Shown here: positions 1-6,978 of the stretch, piece after piece
Layout: each line of letters opens with the position of its first letter
How positions within the stretch are numbered: position 1 is the stretch's first letter
Source: JBPRGH01 sp051418055
Lineage (GTDB): Bacteria; Bacteroidota; Bacteroidia; Cytophagales; Cyclobacteriaceae
Reading direction: 5' to 3'
DNA: 64,000 bases
Assembly: GCA_051418055.1 (NCBI GenBank)
Contig: JBPRGH010000041.1
Coordinates: forward strand, 182,689-246,688
Program-made: the position numbers and the translations under genes
The notes under the pieces: generated by a model
Database searches by the model: none
What the model was told of the DNA's origin: nothing
Seen by the model: the letters and a program-made list of their open reading frames with translations, nothing else

Positions 1-932
1 GGAAAGAGCTTATACAAAGAACATCAGCCTTTTTGTTACTCAAGGATTCAAGGGCGTCGTTTACTATTGAGGGTGAAAGCCCGAAAAGCAAAAGAGCAAT
101 GAGATGGGGTCAAGCCATAGGTCAGGCGGGCATGAAAGAGCTATCACATAACGAGCTATATCGGCTTCAGCAAATAGTTATTGAAAATTCTCGCTTTCTG
201 GAGCTGGGCTATAGAAGTAAAGGAGGTTTCGTAGGGGAACATGAGAGAGAGACCGGACAGCCAATACCTGATCATATTTCTGCTAAACCTGAGGACTTAC
301 CTGTTTTAATGGATGGTTTTTTGGCTACAAATAATTTATTAATGAAAAATCAGATAGATCCAGTAATTGCTGCCACTATAATTGCTTTTGGATTTATTTA
401 TATACATCCTTTTGAGGATGGTAATGGCCGAATCCATCGTTACCTTATACATCATGCACTGGCAAAAAAGAAGTTTACTTCTCAGGGTATTATATTTCCA
501 GTTTCAGCTTCTATCCTTGATCATATTAATGATTACCGGGAAGTACTTGAATCTGTTTCTCTGCCTTTGCTAAATTTTATTGAATGGAGAGAAACAAAAG
601 ATCATAATTTAGAGGTGTTAAATGACACGGTAGATCTTTATAGATATTTTGATGCCACAAAACATGCAGAATTTCTGTATCAGTGTGTCCAGGATACAAT
701 AGAAAATATTATTCCACAGGAAGTGGTTTACCTGAAAAAATACGATGCTTTTAAGCAATACCTGGACGAAGAATTTGAAATGCCGGACAAAACCGTTGCT
801 TTGCTTGTAAGGTTTCTTGAGCAGAATAATGGGAGCCTATCTGGTCGGGCTAGACAAAAAGAATTCACCGTTCTTAGCGGTAATGATGCACAAAAGATCG
901 AAGAAACTTTTGATAAAATCTTTAATGATTAA
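1..932 (+). CDS. Fic/DOC family protein (5' end outside window)
   Basis: Fic proteins transfer AMP (or a related group) from a nucleotide to a hydroxyl side chain of a target protein. The signature H-P-F-E-D-G-N-G-R is encoded around 405-431, with the catalytic His first. Near the N-terminus of the visible part is S-F-T-I-E-G (about 57-74), which fits the (S/T)xxxE(G/N) inhibitory motif of Fic enzymes that carry their own autoinhibitory helix. The frame is open from base 3 up to the TTG at 33, so the real start lies upstream of the window and 33 is probably internal. Visible length is about 310 residues; the C-terminal ~130 residues lack a recognised motif. Right of it lies an RNA-gene fragment that may mark the edge of an integrated segment, so the gene may be accessory. 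Target unknown. Confidence 0.85.
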   Translation, partial: KELIQRTSAFLLLKDSRASFTIEGESPKSKRAMRWGQAIGQAGMKELSHNELYRLQQIVIENSRFLELGYRSKGGFVGEHERETGQPIPDHISAKPEDLPVLMDGFLATNNLLMKNQIDPVIAATIIAFGFIYIHPFEDGNGRIHRYLIHHALAKKKFTSQGIIFPVSASILDHINDYREVLESVSLPLLNFIEWRETKDHNLEVLNDTVDLYRYFDATKHAEFLYQCVQDTIENIIPQEVVYLKKYDAFKQYLDEEFEMPDKTVALLVRFLEQNNGSLSGRARQKEFTVLSGNDAQKIEETFDKIFND

Positions 933-1124
933 AATTAATCTAAAATTCTAAAGCCAGAAGCAAAAAAGGAATTAACATAAAAAACCATAGTTCAATGAGT
1001 TATAAATATTTGGGTTCGAGTACATCAAAGGAATCAGAACCTAACAAAACATTCGGTTACTGATTCGGTTACCAGATATATTTAATGGGATTATATACTC
1101 TGATAATCAAATAGTTATAATTTA
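933..1124. other. Intergenic, no gene seen
   Basis: No convincing reading frame. It contains a 12-bp tandem repeat (unit ATTCGGTTACtg, about 1051-1074) and an isolated T-arm-like GGGTTCGAGT near 1011. Both may belong to a recombination site, but no integrase gene is visible. Confidence 0.4.
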
Positions 1125-1150
1125 GGTTCGATTCCCGCCACTCCACACCA
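1125..1150 (+). other. 3'-terminal fragment of a tmRNA or tRNA gene (possible attachment site)
   Basis: The 26 bases run from the 3' part of a T-arm (GGTTCGATTCCCGCC) through an acceptor-like strand to CACCA. The 5' side of the T-stem does not pair (TTTAGG against CCCGCC), and no D-arm, anticodon arm or GGAGTGG-like 5' acceptor strand is found upstream, so this is not a complete RNA gene. The CCCGCC-A-CTCCA order resembles a tmRNA 3' end more than most tRNAs, and a strong terminator follows directly, as expected for the native end of an RNA gene. The simplest explanation is the 3' half of an ssrA or tRNA gene kept as an att core when an element integrated or was lost. The RNA identity is inferred. 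Confidence 0.5.
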
Positions 1151-1184
1151 AAGCCTTCTGATTAATTTCAGAGGGCTTTTTTTA
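1151..1184 (+). terminator. Rho-independent terminator
   Basis: Perfect 10-bp stem with one G-T pair (AAGCCTTCTG / CAGAGGGCTT), an 8-base loop and a run of T. It sits directly after the RNA-gene fragment and would have ended that transcript. Confidence 0.85.
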
Positions 1185-1349
1185 TTCCATAATTTAGCGT
1201 GTTTTGTGAAGAAATGAATTAAGCTTCCAGTTATGACATAAAAGGGATGCACCCGCAGAGGCTTTTCAATAGCATTAGCAGCCTATTTTAAGTTAATTAA
1301 TTATACTTTCAGAGAAAATAAATAAATTAAGTATAATTATATCAGAACC
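1185..1349. other. Intergenic upstream of the DoxX-like gene
   Basis: AT-rich, no reading frame supported and no TAnnTTTG promoter box seen. It must hold the start of transcription for the following gene unless that is read from further upstream. Confidence 0.3.
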
Positions 1350-1730
1350 ATGAATAACCACTCATTATCAAACCTCATCCTGCGAATTACCCTCGGAATC
1401 AGCTTCTTTTTCCATGGTGTTAACCGCATAGTAAATGGCGTCGCTAATTTCAGTTCAGGAATGGTTGATAAATTCCAGGATAGTTTTTTACCTGAATGGA
1501 CTGTAAGTGCTTTTTCTTACGGATTGCCCTTTGCTGAGCTATTATTGGGATTACTCTTACTGATTGGATTTAAATTAAAAGAGGTGCTTTTAGCTTCCTT
1601 TATTCTAATGGCATTTCTTATAGCAGGTGTCTGTATAATTGGCCAATGGGGAGCTTTAAGCATTCAGTTTTTACATGTTCTTTTAATATATCTTCTTGTA
1701 AAAAATTTACCTGCCAAAGATGTTGAATAG
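1350..1730 (+). CDS. DoxX-like integral membrane protein
   Basis: This 126-residue protein is almost wholly hydrophobic, with about four membrane segments (residues ~8-26, 52-73, 78-96, 98-116). The N-terminal L-R-x-T-L-G-x-x-F-x-x-H-G pattern and the acidic F-A-E-L-L-L-G in the second segment are typical of the DoxX/MauE-type inner-membrane family. Members are linked to quinone or thiol redox functions, but the biochemical role of most, including this one, is unknown. The start is the only in-frame ATG, and the size is normal for the family. It stands alone between non-coding stretches, so the neighbourhood gives no clue to its partner. Family membership is fairly sure, function is not. Confidence 0.75.
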   Translation: MNNHSLSNLILRITLGISFFFHGVNRIVNGVANFSSGMVDKFQDSFLPEWTVSAFSYGLPFAELLLGLLLLIGFKLKEVLLASFILMAFLIAGVCIIGQWGALSIQFLHVLLIYLLVKNLPAKDVE

Positions 1731-1910
1731 ATAATAAAATAGTCATCCTTTATCTGAATAAACTATCTTTTGTGCGGTGATAGCATTAATGAAATTTTCT
1801 TGAAGAGTTAGACGCAAGAAAAAGTTGTACATAGCATTGATTAATTAGGTATTAAGAAAAACTTTACAATAGTACCTTGCGTAGTTAAACATAATCAAAA
1901 GATTTACTTC

Positions 1911-2015
1911 ATGAAGAACAATTGGCTGTTAACAATTATCAAAGGTGAAATTGGCATGTGGGTTTCTTTGGGTTTAGTTGCATTAATTATTTACCTGATT
2001 ACGTTGCTCGTTTGA
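1911..2015 (+). CDS. Small single-span membrane protein (34 aa), putative
   Basis: An ATG at 1911 opens a 34-codon frame ending in TGA at 2013-2015. The product has a basic N-terminal stretch (M-K-N-N-W) and then one uninterrupted hydrophobic helix of about 19 residues (M-W-V-S-L-G-L-V-A-L-I-I-Y-L-I-T-L-L-V) at the very C-terminus. This layout fits small bacterial membrane peptides. There is no Shine-Dalgarno site, which is normal in Bacteroidetes. No family is recognised and no function can be given. It is short enough to be chance, but the clean amphipathic-then-hydrophobic pattern inside otherwise gene-free DNA makes it worth recording. Confidence 0.4.
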   Translation: MKNNWLLTIIKGEIGMWVSLGLVALIIYLITLLV

Positions 2016-2266
2016 TTTTAAGGGAATATAGTTATTAAAATTATTTAATCTAAATAAAAAAATCACATACTGTTGTTGGTGGTTTCACCAACAACCAGTT
2101 GACTAATGAAAAAAAGATTAAATTTTTTTCATGTTCTGATAAACTGTTCATTAGAATTTTAGTTTATAAAAAAATACTTCAAATAATTGTTGCAAACGAT
2201 TGCAGAAAGTATTTACTTTTGAAGATAATTTTATACTGTAGTAATATCCTCTTAAATAAAAAGCTT
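2016..2266. other. Intergenic region with inverted repeats ahead of the YegP-like gene
   Basis: It contains a perfect 10-bp hairpin GTTGTTGGTG-gttt-CACCAACAAC (2072-2095). It also has a nested pair of inverted repeats: outer AAATACTT/AAGTATTT (2172-2179 with 2207-2214), inner TGCAA-acga-TTGCA (2191-2204). A reading frame does run through it from 2099 into the next gene, but that part is Lys/Ile-rich, low in complexity and unlike the family, so I treat it as untranslated. Confidence 0.5.
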
Positions 2267-2617
2267 ATGGAAGGTTCTAAATATGAGATTTACAGAGATG
2301 ATAGTTTCTTAAATCGTTTTCGACTTATTTCTTCACAAGGAGAGGTGCTTCTTATAAGTGAACCTTTTAGGATAAAAGACATCCGGGAGGAGGATATATC
2401 CTATTGTCAGAGTAGCTGCGCTGAGCCCTCCAATTTTATTAAAAGAGATTCTTCAAGAGGTAAATATTATTTTGTCTTAATGTCCTCTGATAAAAAAGTT
2501 GTTGGCATAAGCCCTATCTACAGTTCAAAAACAATGAGAGACAATGCTATGGCTACCTGTCAGCAGGAAGGTGTTGCCGGATGTATTGAGAGAGCAGTGG
2601 CTTATCCGATTTTTTAG
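2267..2617 (+). CDS. YegP-like protein with two DUF1508 repeats
   Basis: From the ATG at 2267 the protein has 116 residues and shows two copies of the short DUF1508 fold. The first is K-Y-E-I-Y-R-D-x5-R-F-R-L-x-S-x-G-E-V-L (residues ~4-35). The second is K-Y-Y-F-V-L-x-S-S-D-K-K-V-V-G-x-S-x-x-Y-S-S-K (~65-90). The size matches two-repeat members such as E. coli YegP. The biochemical function of the family is not established. A longer frame opens at 2099 but its extra 56 residues do not resemble the family and cross inverted repeats, so the later start is preferred. The gene is flanked by copies of a GTTGTTGGTG repeat and may have moved with them. Confidence 0.7.
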   Translation: MEGSKYEIYRDDSFLNRFRLISSQGEVLLISEPFRIKDIREEDISYCQSSCAEPSNFIKRDSSRGKYYFVLMSSDKKVVGISPIYSSKTMRDNAMATCQQEGVAGCIERAVAYPIF

Positions 2618-2977
2618 CGCAGTACGAATTTTACGGAGGATAATGAAGTCATCTGGTCACGCTATCATATGCATCAACGGGCGCTTTGAGAGACTCTGAT
2701 AGAAGCCAATAGAATAAAACTCTTCACCCCAATTGGTGGTGTTTTCACCAACAACTACTCCCCCGGGGCGTACAGCCGTATTAAAATCCCGTCATACGAT
2801 TTGATGGAATAGTATAAATAAAATTTATTTATACTCCCTGATACAATTTATTAATATTAGCTGGTTAATCCCATGATTTTTAAAAGTTAAGGTACTGTCT
2901 TTCTTATTATTGTCGTCAACATTATCGCATTAGTGGTTGTTGGTGAAAAAACAACAGCGGAAGAAGCTATAACAGCT
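2618..2977. other. Intergenic with an inverted repeat pair, no gene seen
   Basis: GTTTTCACCAACAACTAC at 2741-2758 is repeated in inverted orientation at 2933-2950 (16 of 18 positions), enclosing 174 bases that include the motif CTCCCCCGGGG. This may be a small non-coding mobile or structured element. The GC and word content of 2620-2830 look foreign to the AT-rich surroundings, but no transposase remnant could be recognised. Confidence 0.4.
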
Positions 2978-3481
2978 ATGAAAACACTTTATCTTGTAAG
3001 ACATGCCAAATCCAGCTGGAAGGACTCTTCGTTAGATGATGAGGATCGCCCCCTTAATAAAAGAGGTAAACGTGATGCCCCGAAAATGGGGGAGAGGCTG
3101 GCAAAAAGGAATGTCTTTCCTGATCTTATGATAACAAGTCCGGCGGTAAGGGCCCGGACTACCTGTGAGGTGATCGCAGATGTACTGGAGTATCCGGAAG
3201 GGGAGATTGAAGAAAACGAGGATGTTTATCTTGCAAGCGAAGGTGAGCTCCTTTCTTTAGTACAGAGATGTGATAATTTATGGAATACCGTAATGATTTT
3301 TGGCCATAATCCCGGCTTTACAGAGTTTGCAAATAGTCTTGCCGATGAGGATATCGATAACATCCCTACCTGTGGGGTCTTTGCCTGTACCTTTGATGTG
3401 GATGACTGGAGTGAGGTTGATTTCGGTAAAGGGGAAATGATCCTGTTCGATTACCCAAAGAAGGAATTTAAACCGCTATAG
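2978..3481 (+). CDS. sixA: SixA-like phosphohistidine phosphatase (histidine phosphatase family)
   Basis: The protein of 167 residues begins M-K-T-L-Y-L-V-R-H-A-K-S-S-W, the R-H-A catalytic signature of the histidine phosphatase (phosphoglycerate mutase-like) superfamily, with the phospho-accepting His at residue 9. A second active-site His lies in F-G-H-N-P-G-F-T-E near residue 107. The short, single-domain build and the R-H-A-K-S-S-W variant are those of the SixA branch, which removes phosphate from His-containing phosphotransfer domains or other small substrates; the target here is unknown. A GTG-initiated frame begins 45 bases upstream at 2933, but it runs through an inverted repeat, and the ATG at 2978 puts the beta strand of the R-H-A motif at the usual distance. 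Converges with the minus-strand gene ending at 3529. Confidence 0.85.
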   Translation: MKTLYLVRHAKSSWKDSSLDDEDRPLNKRGKRDAPKMGERLAKRNVFPDLMITSPAVRARTTCEVIADVLEYPEGEIEENEDVYLASEGELLSLVQRCDNLWNTVMIFGHNPGFTEFANSLADEDIDNIPTCGVFACTFDVDDWSEVDFGKGEMILFDYPKKEFKPL

Positions 3482-3528
3482 GCATTTCACCAAAGTAAAT
3501 TATCTTCAGTAGAAAGTAAAAAATATTT

Positions 3529-4563
3529 TTATAATGTAACCGGTACCGGCGGCCTCAGGTCTTTTTTCAAAATACCTATTTCCTTAAATCGATAGCCAAA
3601 AAAGATCTTAATATTCCCTGTCTCCACATCTATATCAAGATGCTCTGTCAACAGGTTTGATTGTTGGCTTACTACGGTCAATCCCCCAAACCATGTAGGG
3701 GTGTTATACCCTAAGGCAGCTCTCATATTAAGCACCGGCGCTATTTGCGTTTTGCTCCTTTCCAGTTCATCTTCCCTGTATTTTGACCATAATAGGGCGG
3801 GGCCGCCTGCCAGTGAAAGATTTACATAAAAGTAATTTTTAATAAAGCTGTGTGTATAACCCCCCAATGCCCCTAAAGACGAGAGCCTGGAGTGTTCAAA
3901 ATCTTCGATCCTAAACATTGCCTGGCTTTCACCGGGTATCAGTGAAGTGTCGGCAATAATTTGTTGATTTTGAAAGTTTACACCCACCAATAATGACCCG
4001 CCACTTTTTCTCTGCCTGTCAGCAATATTATATGCGGAACGGTAGGAGAATCTTTCATGGTTTACCAGGTAAAAAGCATGCAAGAGGACCTGGTTAATCG
4101 AAAGGTCAGGTCTTTGAGGGTAGGGCCCATCACTATCCCAGTTTTTATTATGCTCACGGGGATTACTCAGGTAAAAACCTTCATATTGCTGAATGGCTAT
4201 ATCAGCACCCCATTTTTCAGCATAGATATTACTTTGTATATCGAAAATTTCTGTTTCACCATAGATATTAAGGTTTTCTCCGCTTTTCGGTAGCTTAAAG
4301 GATGTTTCTATTCCAAGATTAAAAATATATATCCCTAATCCGAAATAGGTGTTTCCATTTGGCTTATAGGTTACTCCTATATTATTATTCCTGCTGCTAA
4401 TATCCATCTTTAGGTTTCGGATGGTATAAATAGGCTTTATATAAAATTTGTCTGGAAAAGATTCAATATACCTGTTGCGAATAGAATCTTCGGGTGAAAA
4501 AGAAAAGGCAGTATGGGTAAAGCATACTGCCAGTATTATCATTACAAAAGCTTTAGCCTTCAT
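3529..4563 (-). CDS. DUF4421-type putative outer-membrane beta-barrel protein
   Basis: The 344-residue product has an N-terminal signal peptide (M-K-A-K-A-F then a hydrophobic stretch ending near residue 22). After it comes a long run of alternating polar/hydrophobic strands rich in aromatic residues, as in small outer-membrane barrels. The opening F-P-D-K-F-Y-I-K-P-x-Y region and overall length resemble the DUF4421 family of Bacteroidetes, whose function is unknown. Its ATG follows the hslU stop codon without any gap (TAA then ATG), so it is the last gene of the lon-porQ-hslU unit and is likely translated from the same mRNA. The co-location with PorQ suggests an envelope role, but this is inference. 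Confidence 0.65.
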   Translation of the reverse strand: MKAKAFVMIILAVCFTHTAFSFSPEDSIRNRYIESFPDKFYIKPIYTIRNLKMDISSRNNNIGVTYKPNGNTYFGLGIYIFNLGIETSFKLPKSGENLNIYGETEIFDIQSNIYAEKWGADIAIQQYEGFYLSNPREHNKNWDSDGPYPQRPDLSINQVLLHAFYLVNHERFSYRSAYNIADRQRKSGGSLLVGVNFQNQQIIADTSLIPGESQAMFRIEDFEHSRLSSLGALGGYTHSFIKNYFYVNLSLAGGPALLWSKYREDELERSKTQIAPVLNMRAALGYNTPTWFGGLTVVSQQSNLLTEHLDIDVETGNIKIFFGYRFKEIGILKKDLRPPVPVTL

Positions 4564-5970
4564 TTAAAGAATATATTCGCTTAGGTCCTTATTCTTCACC
4601 AGGTTTGCCAGCGTTTCTTTTACTGTTTCCCTGTTGATCACCAGCTTGGAATTAGCACTGATCTTATCAGGAACATCAAAAAGCATTTCATTGAGCAGCT
4701 GGCTCATCACCGTATGCAGGCGACGGGCTCCGATGTTTTCTATCTCAGTGTTTATTTTAAATGCAGTCTCTGCAATTTCATCAAGCGCATCATCCTGGAA
4801 AGTAAGCTCTACTTCTTCAGCTTTTAAAAGTGCCGAGTATTGCTTTGTCAGCGCGTTTTTTGGTTCTTTTAAAATATGGTAGAAGTCATCTTTTGTAAGA
4901 TTATCCAGCTCCACGCGAATTGGGAAACGTCCCTGCAGCTCAGGGATAAGATCAGAAGGTTTTGCAATATGAAAAGCTCCTGCAGCAATGAATAAAACAT
5001 GGTCTGTCTGTATGGTGCCATACTTTGTAGCTACCGAACTTCCTTCCACAATAGGGAGCAGGTCACGCTGTACCCCTTCACGGCTTACGTCAGGTCCGCC
5101 GCTACCGCCTTTTTTTGCACCTCCGGCCACTTTATCAATTTCATCAATAAAGATGATCCCGGTATTTTGTGCTTTATTGATTGCCAGCTCTTTAACTTCA
5201 TCCATATCAATCAACTTGGCTGATTCTTCTTCAAGTAAAAGTTTTCTTGCTTCTGCAATAGTAACTTTTCTCTTTTTGCTTTTCTTGGGAAGCATTCCGC
5301 TTAGCATCTCCTGGAGGTTCATCATGCTCACCTCATCCATCATGCCACCGCCGACCATACTCACACCGCCGGCATTTGGCTGCTTCACGTCAATCTCTAT
5401 CTTGCGGTCTTCCAGCTCCTTATTTCTTATTTTTTCACGGAAACGCTCACGGGTCCTTTCATTTAGCTCCTCGTCTGTCTCAGGAGCAGCCTGGCTTTCT
5501 CCCGGTATAGTTGAAGAAACCTTCTGGTTCATAGGCTTTTTTAAAGGAGGGATCAGGGCATCTAAAATTATCTCTTCTACAATCTCAGCAGCTTTTTCCT
5601 TAACCTCTTCCTGCTTCTGGGCTTTCACAAGGTTTACCGATTGCTCCACAAGATCACGTACCATACTTTCCACGTCGCGGCCTACATAACCTACTTCCGT
5701 AAATTTTGATGCTTCCACTTTCGTAAAAGGGGCATTGGCAATTTTTGCAAGACGACGGGCAATTTCAGTCTTACCCACACCTGTAGCACCTATCATTAAA
5801 ATATTGCTGGGGACAATCTCATTCTGAATGTCATCTTTCACATTCAGCCGGCGCCATCTGTTCCGTAAGGCAATAGCTACATTACGTTTGGCATCTTTTT
5901 GTCCAATTATATATTTATCAAGCTCCTCAACGATCTGCCGGGGAGTAAGGTATTCTTTTTGATCAAGCAT
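4564..5970 (-). CDS. hslU: HslU, ATPase subunit of the HslUV protease
   Basis: HslU is the AAA+ unfoldase that feeds substrates to the HslV peptidase. The sequence has the typical start (L-T-P-R-Q-I-V-E-E-L-D-K-Y-I-I-G-Q), a Walker A G-A-T-G-V-G-K-T at residues 61-68, the pore loop G-Y-V-G about residue 93, Walker B I-I-F-I-D-E-I-D-K, and the C-terminal segment ending S-E-Y-I-L that in this family docks into HslV. The 468-residue length is normal, and the charged central insert (I domain, ~110-245) is present. It lies 15 bases after porQ and directly abuts the DUF4421 gene. No hslV is nearby, so the peptidase partner must be encoded elsewhere. Confidence 0.97.
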   Translation of the reverse strand: MLDQKEYLTPRQIVEELDKYIIGQKDAKRNVAIALRNRWRRLNVKDDIQNEIVPSNILMIGATGVGKTEIARRLAKIANAPFTKVEASKFTEVGYVGRDVESMVRDLVEQSVNLVKAQKQEEVKEKAAEIVEEIILDALIPPLKKPMNQKVSSTIPGESQAAPETDEELNERTRERFREKIRNKELEDRKIEIDVKQPNAGGVSMVGGGMMDEVSMMNLQEMLSGMLPKKSKKRKVTIAEARKLLLEEESAKLIDMDEVKELAINKAQNTGIIFIDEIDKVAGGAKKGGSGGPDVSREGVQRDLLPIVEGSSVATKYGTIQTDHVLFIAAGAFHIAKPSDLIPELQGRFPIRVELDNLTKDDFYHILKEPKNALTKQYSALLKAEEVELTFQDDALDEIAETAFKINTEIENIGARRLHTVMSQLLNEMLFDVPDKISANSKLVINRETVKETLANLVKNKDLSEYIL

Positions 5971-5985
5971 AAAATATCTCTGTAA

Positions 5986-6978
5986 TTATCCAAAAATTCT
6001 ATTCATATTCATGTTCAGTGAAAGCATATGAGCAGCGCCGGCAATATGATAGGCACCGCGTCCATAACCAAACTGGAACGTATTTGTCTGCCACTTAAAG
6101 CCGTAACTAAATCCTGCTCCACCAGACAACTGTTGTAATTTTAACTCCTGTCGTACTAAATGGTTATAGCCTGCGAAAATACTTATACTGCGTGATAATA
6201 CAAGCTCTGTACCAATCACAATATGCGCCATTACTTCCTTAAAATTACTGGTGGAAATTTCATCACTTAACAGGTCATAGTTAAATAAATGATGTCCTGT
6301 CATGGAGAACCTGAAGGGCATATGTTCAGGTTTAAATGTAACACCTATACGTGCATCCCAGGGTAAATGGCTGTCGCTGGTGGAGGTAAAATCATTTATT
6401 AAAAAACCAACATTATGTATGCTGGCGCCAACCGAAAGATCTTTTTCCGGGTGTTTAAAAATTCCGCCTAATGTAAATGATAATGCATTCGACTGAAAGG
6501 CGGCAATGCCGGAATTAATAAAACTGATATTCACGCCATATCGAAAGTTATTATATCCCATGGAATAGCCTATTGTCACAGCAGTTTGTGCAGAGCTAAA
6601 AGTACCTGTCGGATTACCTGCAGGATCAAATCCATGCATCTCGCCTGTTGTAAAATGCCTTATTCCACCACTTAACAAACCTCCTGCCGGAATTTTATAA
6701 TGATAAAAAACCGAAGCCATATGGTAGGCCCGGGAATATGCGAGATAATTAAATCCGGCATAATTGTGAAGGGAATCTGCTGATAAAGCAGGGTTATTAA
6801 TAAATGATCCCGGTTCAAGGCCTGTCCAGGAGGTATTTATCCCACCCATGGCCATTACAGAGGCATCCGGCGCTACATTTAAGAACTGATAAGTGCCGGT
6901 AACTTCCTGGGCCAGCAGGGCCGGTGATAAAAACATCAGCCCTACCTTCAGGATTATTATTAATGTTAATTTAGTCAT
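5986..6978 (-). CDS. porQ: PorQ-like type IX secretion system protein
   Basis: The 330-residue protein has a signal peptide (cleavage near A-L-L-A-Q-E) and the PorQ/PorV-type beginning with G-T-Y-Q-F-L-N-V-A-P-D-A-S-V-M-A-M-G-G, followed by a predicted outer-membrane barrel. In type IX secretion, PorQ is part of the attachment complex (with PorU, PorV and PorZ) that processes cargo and anchors it at the cell surface. The ATG overlaps the lon stop codon as ATGA, so translation is probably coupled to lon. No other por or gld gene is in the window, which is usual because porQ is often unlinked from the core machinery genes. Confidence 0.85.
   Translation of the reverse strand: MTKLTLIIILKVGLMFLSPALLAQEVTGTYQFLNVAPDASVMAMGGINTSWTGLEPGSFINNPALSADSLHNYAGFNYLAYSRAYHMASVFYHYKIPAGGLLSGGIRHFTTGEMHGFDPAGNPTGTFSSAQTAVTIGYSMGYNNFRYGVNISFINSGIAAFQSNALSFTLGGIFKHPEKDLSVGASIHNVGFLINDFTSTSDSHLPWDARIGVTFKPEHMPFRFSMTGHHLFNYDLLSDEISTSNFKEVMAHIVIGTELVLSRSISIFAGYNHLVRQELKLQQLSGGAGFSYGFKWQTNTFQFGYGRGAYHIAGAAHMLSLNMNMNRIFG

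Noticed and set aside
1005..1025. GGGTTCGAGT as the T-arm of a complete tRNA or tmRNA upstream of 1125
   Set aside because: No pairing acceptor, D or anticodon stems could be drawn, and no tmRNA tag-coding frame was found in 933-1150.
2099..2266. N-terminal extension of the YegP-like gene from a TTG codon
   Set aside because: The extra 56 residues are Lys/Ile/Leu-rich low-complexity sequence, cross nested inverted repeats and have no counterpart in the DUF1508 family.
2618..2830. Group II intron or transposase remnant
   Set aside because: Some words resemble an intron end, but no domain V hairpin or reverse transcriptase/transposase residues could be traced.
4988..5689. A 233-codon open frame on the plus strand across hslU
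   Set aside because: It is antisense to the well-conserved hslU, Ser-rich in the way that complements of AAA+ coding sequence often are, and has no recognisable domain.
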